Assembly (NCBI GenBank): GCA_039028155.1
Contig: JBCCIS010000017.1
Span: forward strand, 1-64,000
Length of the DNA stretch: 64,000 nt
Origin: Pseudomonadota bacterium
Lineage (GTDB): Bacteria; Pseudomonadota; Alphaproteobacteria; SP197
Direction: 5' to 3'
A program made the translations under genes and the position numbers. The notes below the pieces were generated by a model. It saw nothing but the letters and a program-made list of their open reading frames with translations. It was not told the origin of the DNA and ran no database searches. Of this stretch, positions 27,101 through 36,270 are shown one piece after another. The stretch's first letter is position 1; each line of letters begins with the position of its first letter.

Positions 27101-27342
27101 AAGCCGTAACCTCTGACCTCCAGCGTGCCTTCCCAGTCGCCCCAGGTCAGGACGGCCTGGTCGATGCCCAGGCGGAACGCGCCGTCGTCGCGGTTAAGCG
27201 CGGCCTCAAGATAGGGCGTCACGTTGCCGAGCACGATCGGACCCTGAGTCAGCCGCCAAGCCAGCGCGGCCAGCAAGATCACGGCGATGCCGACCAGCGT
27301 GCCGAGCAAATGGACGACAAATCGTGTTGAACGGCGGGTCAC
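24196..27342 (-). CDS. Giant AsmA-like/YhdP-like envelope protein (DUF3971/AsmA_2)
   Basis: The 1048-residue product has one N-terminal membrane helix (residues 10-30) and a long, repetitive beta-rich body of the AsmA/YhdP type. Recognisable parts are the DUF3971-like region near residues 250-600 (SFPGFFADTILFSTGEARGE; WRLEDLARGNLPLEDF) and the C-terminal AsmA_2-like region (DSAPGRPVTGVMQIDDVTM; SGEGLVFNSASVPFEKHDD; YVVNSILGDLPIVGDIL; FAVTYQVEGPYADPEV). Relatives such as YhdP and TamB are thought to form bridges that carry phospholipid to the outer membrane. It reads away from glnE and its stop is just seven bases from that of tyrS. Confidence 0.85.
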   Translation of the reverse strand: MTRRSTRFVVHLLGTLVGIAVILLAALAWRLTQGPIVLGNVTPYLEAALNRDDGAFRLGIDQAVLTWGDWEGTLEVRGYGLRGVGIDGQTAFAAREVAIDLALGPLLRGEFRPIDATVIRPWIRVVRDADGAVSLDISADRTAESEAALIDHRQGLLGGEAIMDALLDAGNALPALQDLHQVSVVDADLWVDDLYLGVVWNAPQADIVMRHEGDDLRLVGDLMVRLDEVDVPVDVSAVYRRDDGRLMAHLGLQQVPIEKLAQAVPSLEPLAGIQAPVSGRVQLSLDRDLALLDGRFAVEAGGGSLSFPGFFADTILFSTGEARGEVGRGLSDIELHAFHLVTDEALVSGDAFLDGLDSDSVFDLNVTIENLPVDALPGYWPLTASASSRQWVVEHLSGGTANSVVLNFDWRLEDLARGNLPLEDFRFVGDVSNTTITYYGDMPPISGVDGRITIADDRMVAETQGGKLLDLTVGAGEIVIAPLSANTETAIGFAFDGPANDLAMIGTHPSLGVGDELDLGTEPLSGTATGRLDITLPHLTGLSSSDIAFELSADLSGVGLPSGFRDIRVQGATGTLRADNASMDVAVDMTLGGVPFRADMSQAFVADGQARRILSLSGTIDREALDPLGVSSLVDVDGAMPLDVDMVEAWSGEIAWDIGVDLTPADVAFPAIGLDKPPGERGRFALRLLDRGTGGVLIELLNLATEDVTVAGNGALSPEDLALQHLRFERVSFGRNDFAASLAARDDGGYNIAVDGGDVDLVPYMNDLSSASGPELPPFHLEGRIDRVWLSDNDSLDSVVIKADYEVDRWEELHLTGQLAGGAPMTMRIWRHDENERRFAHTAGDAGDAMRLFDLFDDARGGTIDIRARIDDSAPGRPVTGVMQIDDVTMTETPILARILSLASFTSIANAVSGEGLVFNSASVPFEKHDDKVTINDARAYGPGIGITVEGDIDLTDNTLGLNGTLVPAYVVNSILGDLPIVGDILTGGDEGGGIFAVTYQVEGPYADPEVGVDPLSVLAPGYLRSIFTAPTNDEIGPFNVDGTTHDR

Positions 27343-27408
27343 GATAATTCAGATACCGATTGAATTTTCATCAACTTAGCCGGTTTCCTCTCTTCACGGC
27401 GAGTCTCT

Positions 27409-30390
27409 ATGATGGGCGCCATGCACCTGCCCTACCTTGGCGGACTAACCGACCTGCCGAAGCCCGCCGATATGGAGCGTGCTGAACGCGGCCGTCTAGC
27501 ATGGCATGACGCCGCTGTCGCGGCAGGTCTTGCCGATCACGCCGATGCGTTCGACGCCGATCCGAACGGCCAAGCTCTGATGGCCGCTGTGTTCGGCAAT
27601 AGTCCCTATCTCTCACGCAGCCTCGAGCGACAACCAGTCCTGCTGACCGAATGGGCCGAAAAGGGCCCCGATCACATCGTGGACGTGGCCCTTGCGAGCC
27701 TCTATGACAACCGTCAAGAGCGTCCGGAAGGCATGATGAGCGCGCTTCGTGATGCAAGGCGTAATGTCGCGGTCGCGGTGGCGCTCTCCGATATCACGGG
27801 ATTGTGGCCACTTGAGCGCATCACGGGCGCGCTCTCTGACTTTGCCGCGGCGGCGATTGACGGCGCCCTGGCGAGCCTGCTGGCCCAGGCCGCGGCGGCA
27901 GGCAAGATCGGCTTGACGCACCCCGACGACCCGACGCGCGACAGCGGCTTCATCGTCCTTGGCATGGGCAAGCTGGGCGGTGGCGAGCTGAATTACTCCA
28001 GTGATGTCGACCTGATTGTCCTGTGGGACGATGAGCGGCTGCAGGTGGCCGAAAACGAAGCGCCCCAGGCGATCTGCGTCCGCCTGACCCGCAATCTGGT
28101 CAAGATGCTGGAGGAACGGACCGCCGACGGTTACGTGCTGCGCACGGACTTGCGGCTCAGGCCTGACCCCGGCGCCACGCCGCTGGCACTGTCGGTCGAT
28201 GCCGCCGAGCTCTACTACGAGAGCCTGGGCCAGAACTGGGAACGCGCGGCCCTGATCAAGGCGCGGCCGGTAGCCGGCGACGCAACCGCCGGCAACGCGT
28301 TTCTCGACCGCTTGACGCCCTTCATCTGGCGCCGTCATTTGGATTTCGCGGCGATCCAGGACATCCATTCAATCAAACGGCAGATCCACGCGCATAAGGG
28401 CGGCGGCCAGATTGCCGTCGCCGGGCACAACGTCAAACTGGGCCGCGGCGGCATCCGGGAGATCGAGTTCTTTGCCCAAACCCAGCAGTTGATCTTCGGC
28501 GGCCGGGACCGCCGCCTGCGGCCGCGCGCGACCTGCGAGGCGCTCAACGCCCTGGCCCGGGCGACACGCATCGACCGGCAGACCGCCGACGATCTGATCG
28601 ATGCTTATGGCAAACTGCGTCGCATCGAACATCGTCTGCAGATGATCGAGGACGCGCAAACCCATTCGTTACCCGAGAGCGCGGATGCCCTGGCGGGTTT
28701 CGCGACGTTTCTCGGCTATGGCAGTGTCGATGCTTTCGCCGACGATCTGACCGGTATCCTGCGGCGTGTCGAGTCCCACTACGCCGACCTGTTCGAGGAG
28801 GCTGAGCCGCTTTCGGGCGGCGGCGATGGTGACGAGGCCGGCAACCTGGTCTTCACCGGCAACGAGGACGACCCGGACACGCTGGCGACGTTGACCCGGA
28901 TGGGCTTTGCCGACGCCGCCGCCATCGCGGCCGTGGTACGCGGCTGGCACCACGGCAGGGTGCGCGCGACACGCAGCCGCCGGGCCCGTGAGATCCTGAC
29001 CGAGCTGGTCCCCGATCTGCTGAACGCCTTTGCCGGCGGCGTCAATCCCGATGCCGCGCTCATGCGGTTCAACGAGTTTCTCGACCACCTGCCGGCGGGC
29101 GTACAACTATTTTCGCTGTTTCAGAGCAACGCCGGCCTGCTCGCGCTGGTCGCCAACATCATGGGCACCGCGCCGCGCTTGGCCGAGCACTTGGCCCGCA
29201 CGCCGACCCTGCTGGACCATGTGCTGTCGCCCGACTTTTTCGAGGCGCTACCGGATGCGAGAACCCTGGAGGCCGACGCCACCGCCGAACTTGCCTTGGC
29301 GCAAGACGAGGAAGACCTGCTCGACCGGATCCGCCGGTGGACCCACGATCGCGAGTTTCAGCTTGGCGTCCAGCTGCTGCTGGGCAAGGTCACGCCAGGG
29401 GACGCCGCGCGTAGCCTTTCTGATTTGACCGATGCGTCGTTGCGCGCCCTGATACCCCATGTCGCCGAGCAGTTCGCCGGTCAACACGGCATGGTACCCG
29501 ACGGCGGCATGGCGGTTCTGGCGCTCGGCAAGTACGGCAGCCGGGAGCTGAACTTCGGATCCGATCTGGACCTGGTGTTCATCTATGGCACGCGCGGCGA
29601 CGCCGATGCCTCCGACGGCCCCAAGCCGCTTGCCGCCAGCCAGTACTTTATCCGCCTGTGCCAACGCATGCTGAACGCGCTGACCACCATGACCAATGCC
29701 GGGCGTCTGTTCGAGATCGACATGCGGCTGCGCCCCTCAGGCAGCGCCGGGCCTCTGGCGTCGGAGGTCTCCGGTTTCCTGCGCTATCACCGCGACGACG
29801 CCTGGACATGGGAGCACCTTGCCCTCACCCGCTCGCGCATCGTGCTGGCGCCCGAATGGCTGGCCCGGGAAATCAATGAAGGCATCCGCGCCAAACTGAT
29901 GAGCCCGCGCGACGCACCAAGACTTGCCCACCACATTGTCGACATGCGCGCGCGTATTGCCGGCCGTCATCCGCCGCGCGACAGTTTCGACATCAAGTTT
30001 TCCGATGGCGGGCTGATCGATCTGGACTTCATCGCGCAGTTTCTGGTGCTGCGTTACGCCGACGCGCATCCCTCCATCATCGCGAACAACTCCGTCGACG
30101 TGCTTGAGCGAGCCGTCGAGGCGGGCCTGGTCGACGAAGGCCTGGCGCGCGATCTGATCGCCGCGCGCCAGCGTATGCATGAGGTCCAGGGCATCTTGCG
30201 GCTGGCGATGGCGCAGCCTACCGATGAAGCGGAATTCCCGCAGGCGCTGTGCGATATGCTGGTGCGCATGACGGGCGAGGCATCATTCGACGCCCTGCGA
30301 CAAGAGCTTGAAAACGATCAGGCCCGTGTCAAAGAAACGTTCGAAGATTTGATCACCAACATCGCAGCAACGGAGGACAGCGAATCATGA
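27409..30390 (+). CDS. glnE: Bifunctional glutamine synthetase adenylyltransferase/adenylyl-removing enzyme
   Basis: The 993-residue product adenylylates and deadenylylates glutamine synthetase in response to PII proteins. It has the expected tandem nucleotidyltransferase domains: GMGKLGGGELNYSSDVDLI near residue 185 (adenylyl-removing half) and ALGKYGSRELNFGSDLDL near residue 705 (adenylyltransferase half), each followed by the helical regulatory modules (LKMLEERTADGYVLRTDLRL; MRLRPSGSAGPL). Full length fits the family. The stop overlaps the bcp start as ATGA, suggesting co-translation. Confidence 0.96.
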   Translation: MMGAMHLPYLGGLTDLPKPADMERAERGRLAWHDAAVAAGLADHADAFDADPNGQALMAAVFGNSPYLSRSLERQPVLLTEWAEKGPDHIVDVALASLYDNRQERPEGMMSALRDARRNVAVAVALSDITGLWPLERITGALSDFAAAAIDGALASLLAQAAAAGKIGLTHPDDPTRDSGFIVLGMGKLGGGELNYSSDVDLIVLWDDERLQVAENEAPQAICVRLTRNLVKMLEERTADGYVLRTDLRLRPDPGATPLALSVDAAELYYESLGQNWERAALIKARPVAGDATAGNAFLDRLTPFIWRRHLDFAAIQDIHSIKRQIHAHKGGGQIAVAGHNVKLGRGGIREIEFFAQTQQLIFGGRDRRLRPRATCEALNALARATRIDRQTADDLIDAYGKLRRIEHRLQMIEDAQTHSLPESADALAGFATFLGYGSVDAFADDLTGILRRVESHYADLFEEAEPLSGGGDGDEAGNLVFTGNEDDPDTLATLTRMGFADAAAIAAVVRGWHHGRVRATRSRRAREILTELVPDLLNAFAGGVNPDAALMRFNEFLDHLPAGVQLFSLFQSNAGLLALVANIMGTAPRLAEHLARTPTLLDHVLSPDFFEALPDARTLEADATAELALAQDEEDLLDRIRRWTHDREFQLGVQLLLGKVTPGDAARSLSDLTDASLRALIPHVAEQFAGQHGMVPDGGMAVLALGKYGSRELNFGSDLDLVFIYGTRGDADASDGPKPLAASQYFIRLCQRMLNALTTMTNAGRLFEIDMRLRPSGSAGPLASEVSGFLRYHRDDAWTWEHLALTRSRIVLAPEWLAREINEGIRAKLMSPRDAPRLAHHIVDMRARIAGRHPPRDSFDIKFSDGGLIDLDFIAQFLVLRYADAHPSIIANNSVDVLERAVEAGLVDEGLARDLIAARQRMHEVQGILRLAMAQPTDEAEFPQALCDMLVRMTGEASFDALRQELENDQARVKETFEDLITNIAATEDSES

Positions 30391-30857
30391 GCGGCCCCCA
30401 ACCCGGCGACAAGGCACCCGCCTTCAAGGCACCCACCGACGGTGACGGCACCGTCGACCTGGCCAAACTGAAGGGCCAGAACGTCATCCTTTACTTCTAT
30501 CCCAAAGATGACACGCCCGGATGCACGAAAGAGGCATGCGCGTTCCGCGATCAACTGCCGGATTTCACCAAGGCCGATGCGGTGATCCTGGGCGTGTCGC
30601 GCGACACCGTCAAAAAGCACGACAAATTCAAGGCCAAGTACGACCTGCCCTTCACGCTCATCTCCGACGAAGACGGCGCGATCACCGAGGCCTATGGAAC
30701 CTGGGTCGAAAAGAGCATGTATGGCCGCACCTACATGGGCATCGAACGCGCGACCTTCCTTATCGACAAGAAGGGCGTCGTGCGCGAGGTCTGGCGTAAG
30801 GTGAAGGTCAAGGGTCACTCCGACGCCGTGCTCGAGGCGGTCAAGGAGCTCGCCTGA
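30387..30857 (+). CDS. bcp: Thioredoxin-dependent thiol peroxidase (Bcp/PrxQ)
   Basis: The 156-residue peroxiredoxin reduces hydroperoxides with thioredoxin as electron donor. The peroxidatic Cys lies in PKDDTPGCTKEACAFRD near residue 45, with a second Cys five residues later (CTKEAC) as in PrxQ-type enzymes that form an intramolecular disulfide. The conserved GVSRDTVKKHDKF and TFLIDKKGVVREVW segments follow. It overlaps glnE by four bases and is followed two bases later by the DUF455 gene. Confidence 0.95.
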   Translation: MSGPQPGDKAPAFKAPTDGDGTVDLAKLKGQNVILYFYPKDDTPGCTKEACAFRDQLPDFTKADAVILGVSRDTVKKHDKFKAKYDLPFTLISDEDGAITEAYGTWVEKSMYGRTYMGIERATFLIDKKGVVREVWRKVKVKGHSDAVLEAVKELA

Positions 30858-30859
30858 CG

Positions 30860-31660
30860 GTGTCGACAGGCTACCGTGGCGCCGCGATTGCCGCGCTGCG
30901 GACAGGTGAACCGGAGGCGAAGGCGACGGCGGTTCGCGCCATGGCAAAGGACTGGCGCGATGGGAGACGCGAGCCGGGACAGGGAACCCTGCCGGACCGT
31001 CCGGCACGCCCCGATCGGCCCGAGTTGACACGGCCCGGCGACATGCCGAAACGCCGCGCGCTCACCACGCGCGCCGGTCAGGTCGCGCTGTTGCACGCCC
31101 TCGCCCACATCGAATTCAACGCCATCGATCTTGCCTGCGACCTCGTAGCACGCTTCGACGACATGCCGCCGACTTTCTATGGCGATTGGATCGGCGTTGC
31201 CGATGACGAAGCGCGCCACTTTCAGATGCTCAGGCGCCGGCTCCAGGAGCTCGACGCCGATTATGGCGATCTGCCTGCCCATGACGGGCTGTGGCAGGCC
31301 GCCGACGACACCCGTGACGACATCCTCGCGCGTCTCGCCGTCGTACCCCTGGTGCTCGAGGCGCGAGGGCTCGACGTGACGCCGGCCATGATCACGCGCC
31401 TGAAGCGCGCCGGTGACCACGACAGCGTCGCCATCCTGGAGGTCATCTATCGCGAAGAGATCGACCACGTGGCGGCAGGCAGCCGCTGGTTCACTCATGT
31501 CTGCGAACAACGTGGTCTGGACCCCGCGCCGACATGGCGCATGGTCGTCAGAGAGCGTTTCAAGGGTGATCTGAAGCCGCCGTTCAACGATACGGCGCGC
31601 CAGGCGGCCGGTCTGCCCAGTGCCTTTTATGAGGCGCTCAGTTCTTCGCCTTCGGTGTGA
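30860..31660 (+). CDS. DUF455 family ferritin-like protein
   Basis: The 266-residue product starts at GTG just two bases after bcp. It belongs to the DUF455 family, a ferritin-like four-helix protein with probable metal ligands: ALAHIEFNAIDLACD near residue 80, ADDEARHFQML near residue 114, LVLEARGLDVTP near residue 162 and YREEIDHVAAG near residue 195. The E/H pattern suggests a di-iron or di-manganese centre, but no reaction is established that I know of. Its 3' end overlaps the convergent SufR-like gene by 23 bases. Confidence 0.85.
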   Translation: MSTGYRGAAIAALRTGEPEAKATAVRAMAKDWRDGRREPGQGTLPDRPARPDRPELTRPGDMPKRRALTTRAGQVALLHALAHIEFNAIDLACDLVARFDDMPPTFYGDWIGVADDEARHFQMLRRRLQELDADYGDLPAHDGLWQAADDTRDDILARLAVVPLVLEARGLDVTPAMITRLKRAGDHDSVAILEVIYREEIDHVAAGSRWFTHVCEQRGLDPAPTWRMVVRERFKGDLKPPFNDTARQAAGLPSAFYEALSSSPSV

Positions 31661-32291
31661 TGCGATAGGCGCAACGTCTGGCACCGGCCAATATGTGGCT
31701 GGTACGCTCGACCGTAACCTGGTCGCCAAGGGCGCTCTGAAAAACTTCCAGCTCCGAGCGACACAATCCTTGGCAGACTTTCGCTGCCGCGCAGATAGGA
31801 CAATGGTTCTCAGCCAGCAGGTAGCTGCCGTCGTCCTCCTTGCGCCACTCCGCCATGTAGCCTTCCTTGCTGCGCAGTTCGACAAGGCCGGCAATGCGCT
31901 GCTCGATCGAGCGGCAGCCGTTCAGGCTTTGGCCGTAGGCGTCCTGCATCTCACTCGTGCGCGCGGTGATCAAGCGATCAAGGCCATCGGCGCCGAACAG
32001 GTCCTCGATGCTCTTCAGCATGGCGACGGCCAGTTCGCTATGTCCGTCGGGAAAGCGGCCGTTGCCGGTTTCCGTCAGATGCCAGTGACGGGACGGGCGG
32101 CCGACACCCGCACGCTCGTCGCGGAACGTGACGAGATCGTCTTCCTGAAGGCGGTAGAGGTGCTGGCGCACGCCCATGGCGGTAATGCCAAGTCGCTCGC
32201 CCAGCGCCTGAGCGGTCAATTCGCCCTTGGTCTTCAGCAGGAAAAGGATGCGATCCTGCGTCGGTCGTTGATCACCAGCCATGGCGCTCAT
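31638..32291 (-). CDS. SufR-like Fe-S-binding helix-turn-helix regulator
   Basis: The 217-residue product has an N-terminal winged helix (GELTAQALGERLGITAMGVRQHLYRL) and a C-terminal region with a cysteine cluster, HCPICAAAKVCQGLCRSELEVFQ, and a distal CAYRI, the arrangement seen in SufR-type regulators that bind a [4Fe-4S] cluster and repress suf genes. No suf genes are in this window, so its targets lie elsewhere or are its neighbours. ATGs at 32291 and 32282 are both possible starts. It lies upstream of nothing on its strand except the convergent DUF455 gene. Confidence 0.75.
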   Translation of the reverse strand: MSAMAGDQRPTQDRILFLLKTKGELTAQALGERLGITAMGVRQHLYRLQEDDLVTFRDERAGVGRPSRHWHLTETGNGRFPDGHSELAVAMLKSIEDLFGADGLDRLITARTSEMQDAYGQSLNGCRSIEQRIAGLVELRSKEGYMAEWRKEDDGSYLLAENHCPICAAAKVCQGLCRSELEVFQSALGDQVTVERTSHILAGARRCAYRITPKAKN

Positions 32292-32370
32292 GCGATTCGG
32301 TCCACAGTAAACCTAGCATTTTCTTTCTAAAGTGTCGAAAACAGCCTGCCAACAACGGATCTAGCGCGTC

Positions 32371-33505
<1,135 letters not shown>

Positions 33506-33608
33506 GACGTTCTCCAAAGGCGTTTCGGGCGGCAACCTGACGATGCGCCGCCCTCGCGTCAAGCCTGCTTGTGGGAACACCCTGTGGTTCGCTATGGCGA
33601 AGCTCGGT

Positions 33609-36023
33609 CTAGTAGAGACCGGATGCGTCCAGACTGTCGGCGTGTTCACTGCTGGTCGGGCTGGTGCCATACTTGAATGCCTCGACCAGGACGCGGCTGG
33701 TGCCGGCGCCAGGCAAGAGGCCGTTGTCGGCGTCGATGCGGACGAGCTCAAGGCCCGGCGGGATACGGAACGGGATGCCGGGCGTCTCGGCCAAGGCCGC
33801 TTCCATGAACGCCTTGAAGATCGGCCCGGCGACCGCGGAGCCAGCCTCGCGCGGGCCGAGCGATTCCGGCTGATCGAACCCGACATAGACGCCGACGACG
33901 AGGTCCGGTGAAAAGCCGACGAACCAGGCGTCACGATATTCGTTCGTGGTGCCGGTCTTGCCGCCGAGCGGCTTGCCGATGGTCGAGATGCGCGCACCGG
34001 TGCCGCGCAACACGACGCCCTCCAGCAAGGACACCATCTGATAGGCCGTGGTCGCCTCGACCACCTGCTCACGCAGGTCCGGCAGGCGCGGTATCTCGGC
34101 ACCTTCGTGCCAGACGTCGGCCTGGCACACCAGACAGGTCCGCTCATCGCGCTGCCAGATGGTCAAGCCGTTGCGGTCCTGGATACGTTCGATCAACGAG
34201 GGCTCGATGCGCATGCCGCCGTTGACGATCATGCCGTAGGCCGTTGTCATCTGCAGCAGTGTCGTCTCGCCGGCGCCCAACGCCATCGGCAGATAAGGCG
34301 GCAGGTCCTCGATCACGCCGAAGCGCGAGGCGTAGTCGGCGATGACATCCATGCCCAACTGGTTGGCCAGGCGCACGGTCATAAGGTTGCGCGACTTCTC
34401 AAGCCCCAGGCGCAGGGTCGAGAGCCCATAAAACTCCTGTGTGTAGTTCGCCGGCCGCCAATCGGGCAACCCCTCGCCCTGGGCGAACACGATCGGCGCG
34501 TCCTCGACCAGGCTCGCCGGCGTAAAACCGTTGTCGAGGGCCGCCATGTAGACGAATGGCTTGAACGCGGAACCCGGCTGGCGCAACGCCTGGGTCGCAC
34601 GATTGAACTCACTGTCGGCATAACTGAAGCCGCCTTCCATCGCCAGGATGCGGCCGGTATGCGGATCAAGCGCGATGATCGCGCCGCCGACTTCGGGGAT
34701 CTGACGCATGGCGAGAAAACGCACGTCATCGCCGCCGTTCCAATCATCCGGCGCGTCGTAGTCGCGCACGCCGATAATGTCGCCGGTGTTCAGCACATCC
34801 GAGGCCCGGCTGACGGCGGGGCCCAGGCTGCCGTCTTCCTGCACCCGGCGCGCCCAGGTCAGATAGCTCGACGGAATATAGCCGGTCGTGCCGTCGGCAA
34901 GCCCTATGGTCGCGCCGGCGCTGTCGGCTTCCAGAACGACGCCCTTGAACCACGGCGCCAACGCTTCCGGCTCCTCATAGGCGGCAAGCCGCTCGGCCCA
35001 ATCGTCGCCTAGTTCCATGGTGTCGAAGGGACCGCGCCAACCGTGCCGGCGGTCATACTCGGCAAGGCCGTCGCGCAATACCGTGCGCGCGATATCCTGC
35101 AGCCAGGGATCGATGGTGGAGCGCACATAGAGCCCGCCTTCATAGAGCGCGTCGGTACCATAGAGCTCGACAATCTGGCGGCGGATGTCCTCGGTCGCGT
35201 AATCGGCGACAGCGATGTCGGCGGCCTCGCGTGGATGGACTTCGAGCGGTTCGCTCTGGGCCGCGGCAGCCTCGGCGCGGGTGATCAAGCCGTCGGCGAA
35301 CATGCGCGCGATGACCCAGTCGCGTCGGGTCTTGGCTTCTGCCGTGCGGTTAATCGGATGGTAGTTGTTGGGCGCTTTCGGCAACGCCGCCAGGTAGGCC
35401 GCTTCGGCGATGGTCAATTCGTCGAGCGGTTTGTCGAAATAGGCAAGTGCTGCCGCGGCGACGCCATAGGCGCCGTAACCCAGATAAATCTCGTTGAGAT
35501 AGAGCTCGAGAATGCGTTCCTTGCTCAACGCCTCCTCGATGCGGAACGCCAGGATGGCTTCCTTGATCTTGCGTTCGATCGAGACCTCGTTGGTCAACAG
35601 GAAGTTCTTGGCAACCTGCTGGGTGATGGTCGATGCGCCCTGCATGCGCCGGTCTTCGCCGAGGTTGCGCAGGTTGACGATGGCCGCGCGAACGACGCCC
35701 AGAGGATCGACACCGCGATGCTCGTAGAAGTGCTGGTCCTCGGCCGCAAGGAACGCGTCGATGACCCGCTGAGGAATCGCTTCGATCGGAACGAACACGC
35801 GTTGCTGAATGGCGTACTCCGCCATCAGGCGCCCGTCGCCGGCATAGACGCGCGTGGCGACCGGCGGTTCGTAGTCCGCGAGCTGCCGGTATTCCGGCAG
35901 GTCGCGTCCGTATTCATAGAAAATGTACGCAACAACGGCGACCGCCGCCACAACGCCAAGCGTTAGCAGCCCGAACAGCCAAACAAGGGCACGTAGCACG
36001 CGAGATCGGCGTTGTTTTGCCAA
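33609..36023 (-). CDS. mrcA: Penicillin-binding protein 1A (class A)
   Basis: The 804-residue bifunctional enzyme polymerises and crosslinks peptidoglycan in the periplasm. It starts at TTG with GGAG seven bases upstream. An N-terminal membrane anchor spans residues 11-33. The glycosyltransferase domain has AAEDQHFYEHRGVD near residue 92 (catalytic Glu) and QGASTITQQVAKN near 130. The transpeptidase has PGSAFKPFVY near residue 485 (Ser of SxxK), SRN near 530 and KTGTTNEYRDAWFVG near 688. Gene order amiC-mrcA-prfB is the standard alphaproteobacterial one. Confidence 0.95.
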   Translation of the reverse strand: MAKQRRSRVLRALVWLFGLLTLGVVAAVAVVAYIFYEYGRDLPEYRQLADYEPPVATRVYAGDGRLMAEYAIQQRVFVPIEAIPQRVIDAFLAAEDQHFYEHRGVDPLGVVRAAIVNLRNLGEDRRMQGASTITQQVAKNFLLTNEVSIERKIKEAILAFRIEEALSKERILELYLNEIYLGYGAYGVAAAALAYFDKPLDELTIAEAAYLAALPKAPNNYHPINRTAEAKTRRDWVIARMFADGLITRAEAAAAQSEPLEVHPREAADIAVADYATEDIRRQIVELYGTDALYEGGLYVRSTIDPWLQDIARTVLRDGLAEYDRRHGWRGPFDTMELGDDWAERLAAYEEPEALAPWFKGVVLEADSAGATIGLADGTTGYIPSSYLTWARRVQEDGSLGPAVSRASDVLNTGDIIGVRDYDAPDDWNGGDDVRFLAMRQIPEVGGAIIALDPHTGRILAMEGGFSYADSEFNRATQALRQPGSAFKPFVYMAALDNGFTPASLVEDAPIVFAQGEGLPDWRPANYTQEFYGLSTLRLGLEKSRNLMTVRLANQLGMDVIADYASRFGVIEDLPPYLPMALGAGETTLLQMTTAYGMIVNGGMRIEPSLIERIQDRNGLTIWQRDERTCLVCQADVWHEGAEIPRLPDLREQVVEATTAYQMVSLLEGVVLRGTGARISTIGKPLGGKTGTTNEYRDAWFVGFSPDLVVGVYVGFDQPESLGPREAGSAVAGPIFKAFMEAALAETPGIPFRIPPGLELVRIDADNGLLPGAGTSRVLVEAFKYGTSPTSSEHADSLDASGLY

Positions 36024-36208
36024 ATATCGTCTCCAGGGCCGCCCGACTATGGCTCCGAATTATGGCGCGGATGGGACACCCAGCTTAAGTCCCGCCGTCA
36101 CACATTCATGCAATATGCGACACCGTTAACCTTCTCTTAGCGTGAAGTCGAGCAAGATTCACGCTGTTGATTCAGCTGGAAGCGCGGTCTGCTCTACCCA
36201 TAGATGGC

Positions 36209-36270
36209 GAGCGGATTCACACGTTTAGGTGGAACCTTCAGCCGGTTCCGCCCAAACACGATCCGCTCTA
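36209..36270 (-). terminator. Repeat-derived hairpin at the amiC stop
   Basis: Read on the minus strand, TAGAGCGGATCGTG begins with the amiC stop codon itself (36268-36270) and opens an imperfect hairpin of about 60 nt: GAGCGGAT arms (36261-36268 and 36209-36216) and inner GGAACC/GGTTCC arms (36244-36249 and 36231-36236). There is no T-run, so it may stabilise the 3' end or weakly terminate. The outer sequence belongs to a dispersed repeat family also found at 57288 and 17336. Confidence 0.55.

Noticed and set aside
26521-27330. 269-codon plus-strand frame
   Set aside because: It is antisense to the large AsmA-like gene, whose frame is intact for over 1000 codons.
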